Part shown: piece by piece, positions 33,901-37,017 of the stretch
Layout: each line of letters begins with the position of its first letter
Position numbering within the stretch: position 1 is the first letter of the stretch
NCBI GenBank assembly: GCA_027489295.1
Contig: JAIYAA010000024.1
Location: forward strand, 1-37,017
Reading direction: 5' to 3'
Length of the DNA: 37,017 nucleotides
Origin: Sphingomonadales bacterium
GTDB taxonomy: Bacteria; Pseudomonadota; Alphaproteobacteria; Sphingomonadales; Sphingomonadaceae
Translations under genes and position numbers: made by a program
The notes under the pieces: model-generated
The model's input: the letters and a program-made list of their open reading frames with translations, nothing else
Database searches by the model: none
What the model was told of the DNA's origin: nothing

Positions 33901-36900
33901 ACGCTGGTCGGTGCGGTCGTCGCACCGATGCTGATGCCGCCGCCGCTGTTGAGCGTGGTCGCGGCAAAGCTACCCGCGCTGTCGGCGACCAGGTTGCCCG
34001 TAGTCGTCACCGTGCCAAGTGTCGCATCCGCTGCCGCGCTGATCGCCGCAGTGGCGCCCGTGACGGTCGTGGCCAGCAACGTGCCACCGGTTGTCGTCAG
34101 CACAGCAGCGCCGCTGCCGCCGGTCACCGTCGCGAGCGTCATGCCGTTCGACGCCGTCGCACTTACGCCCGTCGTACCCTGCAGCGACGTGCCCGTGATC
34201 GCGCTGCCGCTCAGCGTCGCGCTGTTGCCAGCGATGGTGGTGAAGGTGATCGCCTTACCGGTCAGGCTCGCTGCATCGCCTGCAGTCAGCGTATCACCCA
34301 GGCTGATCCCGCCGCTGGCGGCCAGCGTGGCGGTAGACGCTGCCTTGCTGGTGCCGGTGACCGCGAGATCGCCGGCGGTCGCATTCAGGTCGAGGCTCGC
34401 GCCGGTAGACGCCACCGAGCCCAGCTTGATAGCCCCCGCCTTGATCGCCACCGCACCTGCACCGGTGGTGTCAACAATGGCGACGCTGGTCGGAGCGGTC
34501 GTCGCACCGATGCTGATGCCGCCGCCGCTGTTGAGCGTGGTCGCGGTGAAAGCGCCCGCACTATCCGCGACCAGATTGCCCGTAGTCGTCACCGTGCCGA
34601 GTGTCGCATCCGCTGCCGCGCTAATCGTCGCAGTGGCGCCGCTGACGTTCGTCGCGTCGAGCGTACCACCGGTCGTCGTCAGTGCCGCCGCGCCGCTGCC
34701 GCCGGTCACCGTCGCGAGCGTCATGCCGTTCGACGCCGTAGCACTTACGCCCGTCGCCCCCTGCAGCGACGTGCCCGCGATCGTGCTGCCGCTCAGCGTC
34801 GCGCTGTTGCCAGTGATAGTGGTGAAGGTAATCGCCGTGCCGGTCAGGCTCGCCGAACCGCCGGCAGTCAGCGTATCGCCCAGGCTGATCCCGCCGCTGG
34901 CTACCAGCGTTGCAGTGGTCCCGGCCTTGCTGATGCCGGTTACCGCGAGGTCGCCGGCGGTCGCATTCAGGTCGAGGCTCGCGCCGGTAGACGCCACCGA
35001 GCCCAGCTTGATAGCCCCGGCCTTAATCGCCACCGCGCCCGCACCGGTGGTGTCAGCAATGGCGACGCTGGTCGGCGCGGTCGTCGCACCGATGCTGATG
35101 CCGCCGCCGCTGTTGAGCGTGGTCGCGATGAAAGCGCCCGCACTATCCGCGACCAGATTGCCCGTAGTCGTCACCGTGCCGAGTGTCGCATCCGCTGCCG
35201 CGCTGATCGTTGCAGTGGCACCGCTGACGTTCGTTGCGTTGAGCGTGCCGCCGGTCGTCGTCAGCACAGCAGCGCCGCTGCCGCCGGTCACCGTCGCGAG
35301 CGTCATGCCGTTCGACGCCGACGCACTTACGCCCGTGGTACCCTGCAGCGACGTGCCGCTGATCGTGCTGCCGCTCAGCGTCGCGCTGTTACCGGTCATG
35401 CTGGTGAAGGTGATCGCCTTGCCGGTCAGGCTCACAGCACCGCCCGCAGTCAGCGTATCGCCCAGGCTGATCCCGCCGCTCGCAACCAGCGTGGCGGTCG
35501 ACGCCGCCTTGCTGGTGCCGGTGACCGCGAGGTCGCCGGAGGTCGCATTCAGGTCGAGGCTCGCGCCGGTAGACGACACCGAGCCCAGCTTGATAGCGCC
35601 GACCTTGATCGCCACCGCACCTGCACCGGTGGTGCTGGCGATGTTGACGCTGGTCTGCGCGGTCGTCGCACCGATGCTGACGCCGCCGCCGCTGTTGAGC
35701 GTGGTCGCGGTAAAGCTACCCGCGACATTGGCGACCAGGTTGCCCGTCGTCGTAACCGTGCCGAGCGTGGCATCCGCCGCCGCGCTGATCGTCGTAGTGG
35801 CACCACTGACGTTCGTTGCGTTGAGCGTGCCGCCGGTCGTCGTCAGCACAGCAGCGCCGTTGCCGCCGGCCACCGTCGCGAGCGACATGCCGTTCGACGC
35901 CGTAACACTTACGCCCGTGGTACCCTGCAGCGACGTGCCGCTGATCGCGCTGCCGCTCACCGTCGCGCTGTTGCCGGTGATGCTGGTGAAGGTGATCGCC
36001 TTACCGGTCAGGCTTGCGGCCCCGCTAGCGGTCAACGCGTCGCCCAGGCTGATCCCGCCGCTGGCTATCAGCGTTGCAGTGGTCCCGGCCTTGCTGATGC
36101 CGGTTACCGCGAGGTCGCCGGCGGTCGCATTCAGGTCGAGGCTCGCACCCGTCGACGCCACCGAGCCCAGCTTGATAGCCCCCGCCTTGATCGCCACCGC
36201 ACCTGCACCGGTGGTGTCAGCAATGGCGACGCTGGTCGGCGCGGTCGTCGCGCCGATGCTGATGCCGCCGCCGCTGTTGAGCGTGGTCGCGGCAAAGCTA
36301 CCCGCGACATTGGCGACCAGGTTGCCCGTCGTCGTCACCGTGCCGAGCGTGGCAGCCGCTGCCGCGCTGATCGTTGCAGTGGCGCCCGTGACGGTCGTTG
36401 CGTTGAGCGTGCCGCCGGTCGTCGTCAGAACAGCAGCGCCGCCGGCGGTTACCGTCGCGAGCGACATGCCGTTCGACGCCGTAGCACTTACACCCGTCGA
36501 ACCCTGCAGTGACGTGCCGGTGATCGTGCTGCCGCTCAGCGTCGCGCTGTCACCAGTGATGCTGGTGAAGGTAATCGCCGCGCCAGTCAGGCTCGCCGCA
36601 CCGCCGGCAGTCAGCGTATCGCCCAGGCTGATCCCGCCGCTCGCAACCAGCGTCGCGGTCGACGCCGCCTTGCTGGTGCCGGTGACCGCGAGGTCGCCGG
36701 AGGTCGCATTCAGGTCGAGGCCTGCACCCGTCGACGCCACCGAGCCCAGCGTAATCGCGCTTGCGGTGATCTTCACCGCATTCGCCGCCGAGGCCGCGCC
36801 GGTTACCGTCACGCTTTTCGGCGCCGTCGTGCCGCCGATCGTCAGTTGCCCTGCGCTGGTCAGCGAGGCGGCGGTCACCGTGCCGCTCGTGTCGATCGCA

Positions 36901-37017
36901 AGGTCGCCCATAGTCGACGTCACCGCGCCCAGCGACGCGCTCGTCGCCGGCGTGATCGTCACGCTGCCGCCGCTCAGGGCCGCCGTCGATACCGTCGCCG
37001 CGCTCAGGCTCGTCACA
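30903..37017 (-). CDS. Giant filamentous-haemagglutinin-like repeat exoprotein, N-terminus outside the window
   Basis: At least 2037 residues, still open at the right edge. The protein is almost wholly Ala, Thr, Gly, Ser, Val and Leu, with the short alternating strands of a beta-helix (for example LGSVASTGASLDLNATAGD, GGISIGATTAPTSV). The first two-thirds of the visible part is made of 194-residue repeats; the last 700 residues are non-repeated beta-helix, then a tail with two cysteines (C-x7-C, INGCLILGGGNC) and an acidic, Pro-rich end (QPTPTQPTEPGEKNP). This pattern suits the C-terminal part of a TpsA-type adhesin secreted by two-partner secretion; the TPS signal domain and TpsB partner would be upstream, beyond 37017. 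It is translationally coupled (ATGA) to the CHAT lipoprotein. Exoprotein class is confident; route and function are inferred. Confidence 0.8.
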   Translation of the reverse strand, partial: VTSLSAATVSTAALSGGSVTITPATSASLGAVTSTMGDLAIDTSGTVTAASLTSAGQLTIGGTTAPKSVTVTGAASAANAVKITASAITLGSVASTGAGLDLNATSGDLAVTGTSKAASTATLVASGGISLGDTLTAGGAASLTGAAITFTSITGDSATLSGSTITGTSLQGSTGVSATASNGMSLATVTAGGAAVLTTTGGTLNATTVTGATATISAAAAATLGTVTTTGNLVANVAGSFAATTLNSGGGISIGATTAPTSVAIADTTGAGAVAIKAGAIKLGSVASTGASLDLNATAGDLAVTGISKAGTTATLIASGGISLGDALTASGAASLTGKAITFTSITGNSATVSGSAISGTSLQGTTGVSVTASNGMSLATVAGGNGAAVLTTTGGTLNATNVSGATTTISAAADATLGTVTTTGNLVANVAGSFTATTLNSGGGVSIGATTAQTSVNIASTTGAGAVAIKVGAIKLGSVSSTGASLDLNATSGDLAVTGTSKAASTATLVASGGISLGDTLTAGGAVSLTGKAITFTSMTGNSATLSGSTISGTSLQGTTGVSASASNGMTLATVTGGSGAAVLTTTGGTLNATNVSGATATISAAADATLGTVTTTGNLVADSAGAFIATTLNSGGGISIGATTAPTSVAIADTTGAGAVAIKAGAIKLGSVASTGASLDLNATAGDLAVTGISKAGTTATLVASGGISLGDTLTAGGSASLTGTAITFTTITGNSATLSGSTIAGTSLQGATGVSATASNGMTLATVTGGSGAAALTTTGGTLDATNVSGATATISAAADATLGTVTTTGNLVADSAGAFTATTLNSGGGISIGATTAPTSVAIVDTTGAGAVAIKAGAIKLGSVASTGASLDLNATAGDLAVTGTSKAASTATLAASGGISLGDTLTAGDAASLTGKAITFTTIAGNSATLSGSAITGTSLQGTTGVSATASNGMTLATVTGGSGAAVLTTTGGTLLATTVTGATAAISAAADATLGTVTTTGNLVADSAGSFAATTLNSGGGISIGATTAPTSVNIASTTGAGAVAIKAGAIKLGSVASTGASLDLNATAGDLAITGTSKAASTATLVASGGIGLGDTLTAGGAASLTGTAITFTTIAGNSATLNGSAITGTSLQGSTGVSATASNGITLETVTGGSGAAALTTTGGALNATNVNGATATISAAAAATFGTVTTTGSLVANVAGGFAATTLNSGGGISIGATTAPTSVNIASTNGAGAVAVRAGTITLGSVASTGASLDLNATSGDLAVSGTTKAASTATLAASGGIGLGDALTAGGAASLRGTAITFTGITGNSVALTGATINGSQVTGVAGASLTAASDITVTTVSGGNGGTTLASTSGNVAVDALTGTLVRIAAAGTATVTGAVAATDGDYSITAGTIALGVDPGSERQAATGRVQLVATGTGAITGGAGLTLVSNSGGIVDAGNTRALTLDAGGAVTFDASSTIRAGETAGAAGRQSLVGINLRNAASPVVLGNVDARALSGVNAALTSYAPLSVAGNLTLVRLTSADSIALSTSNGSIRAGTLTALNGDLTLSASGAITGLALTNAATDARVAAAFDRLIATAGGTGRNITLTAGTIAQLGTATAAQNLSVTAQQIDAATGNGDALTATAGALTLTAPTATRLGRAVAGTSIGLRTADADLAGAVTAGTSVTIANATSGAETRLGSAASTAAGLNLSEAELNRIDAPTLVIDSSNGNVVVGTLALGASAGRTNVSVLAGPSQTVRLTGAWTMASAAGARTLRIGGTGDSDQAAAITIETSPTIANGGSLITDGNVDLRAERIAAGQTADFLAALATSTPAAVSVSFVAAPSSALYNAPQPYTLDATGTGPIYLRANQLTLRYTGYALFQNSGRGAQTSGVSVLNALQLRSTGTSASNSFALFGTLGTSTGQQAAVVSEPLLSIGSPTSVNVAQSRINGCLILGGGNCLLSSISLPPLPTQGVQGLQILRAADDVALSFDPLIGTNNEALFSDMGAIQLADDNRNRDITQGAGQPTPTQPTEPGEKNP
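33055..36756 (-). repeat. 582-bp in-frame tandem repeat array, about 6.4 copies
   Basis: The anchor GATCCCGCCGCT recurs on the plus strand at 33141, 33723, 34305, 34887, 35469, 36051 and 36630. The spacing is 582 bp five times and 579 bp once (the last interval lacks one codon). Each unit encodes 194 residues. Copies differ by scattered substitutions, many synonymous or conservative, and keep frame throughout. Both edges decay into recognisably related but divergent sequence. The array lies wholly inside the exoprotein gene. Confidence 0.95.

Noticed and set aside
31188..36512. A 5.3-kb open frame on the plus strand, antisense to the exoprotein repeats
   Set aside because: Its translation is Arg/Ala/Gly-rich with no domain, no ribosome site of note, and repeats only because the sense gene does. 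Long antisense frames are usual over GC-rich, stop-poor repeats.
33055..36756. CRISPR array or satellite DNA
   Set aside because: The unit is 582 bp, has no repeat-spacer alternation and stays in one reading frame as part of the exoprotein.
26183..37017. A type VI secretion cluster
   Set aside because: Apart from the PAAR gene, no VgrG, Hcp, ClpV, TssB/C or baseplate gene is visible.

Overview
The window looks like a chromosomal segment of a Sphingomonas-type alphaproteobacterium. This rests on GC-rich codon use throughout, a long TonB-dependent receptor of the sphingomonad type feeding a plant-polysaccharide locus, an HRXXN-type histidine kinase, and several four-base ATGA gene overlaps. 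I found no rRNA, tRNA, insertion sequence, prophage or CRISPR array. Gene density is high, no spacer exceeds 300 bases, and the longest is the 193-base divergent region at 27104-27296.

Left part, mainly plus strand (1-19415). A 5'-truncated membrane acyltransferase is followed by a tightly overlapping three-gene cyanophycin cassette: cyanophycin synthetase (cphA), isoaspartyl peptidase and cyanophycinase (cphB). Together they make, depolymerise and finally cleave a nitrogen-storage polymer to free Asp and Arg. Next is a galactan-utilisation locus: an exported GH2 beta-galactosidase, a TonB-dependent receptor and a GH53 endo-galactanase, the last two coupled by a one-base overlap. A convergent, catalytically degenerate alpha/beta-hydrolase-like gene separates it from a large periplasmic-propeller histidine kinase, which could sense the polysaccharide. 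An HRXXN kinase, a DUF3052-like protein, a nitroreductase and a DUF418 membrane protein follow.

Middle part (19383-26084). A likely Fur-controlled iron-storage pair, bacterioferritin-associated ferredoxin (bfd) and bacterioferritin (bfr), converges on a minus-strand housekeeping run: panB, YfgM-like, bamB, der. The YfgM-bamB-der order is the classical one linking outer-membrane assembly to ribosome assembly. A terminator-like hairpin sits unexpectedly between bamB and der. Upstream of panB are a four-helix membrane protein of unknown function, a Spx/YffB-like thioredoxin-fold protein and a GNAT acetyltransferase.

Right part (26183-37017). A CPBP intramembrane protease gene and an orphan PAAR-tip gene are divergent. 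Then comes the most unusual part, on the minus strand. A very large, Ala/Thr/Gly/Ser-rich, filamentous-haemagglutinin-like exoprotein runs off the right edge and contains about 6.4 copies of a 582-bp (194-residue) in-frame tandem repeat. Its stop codon overlaps, as ATGA, the start of a 1078-residue CHAT-domain cysteine peptidase that carries a lipoprotein signal. My main hypothesis is that the two form one surface system, with the CHAT lipoprotein processing or controlling the giant exoprotein.
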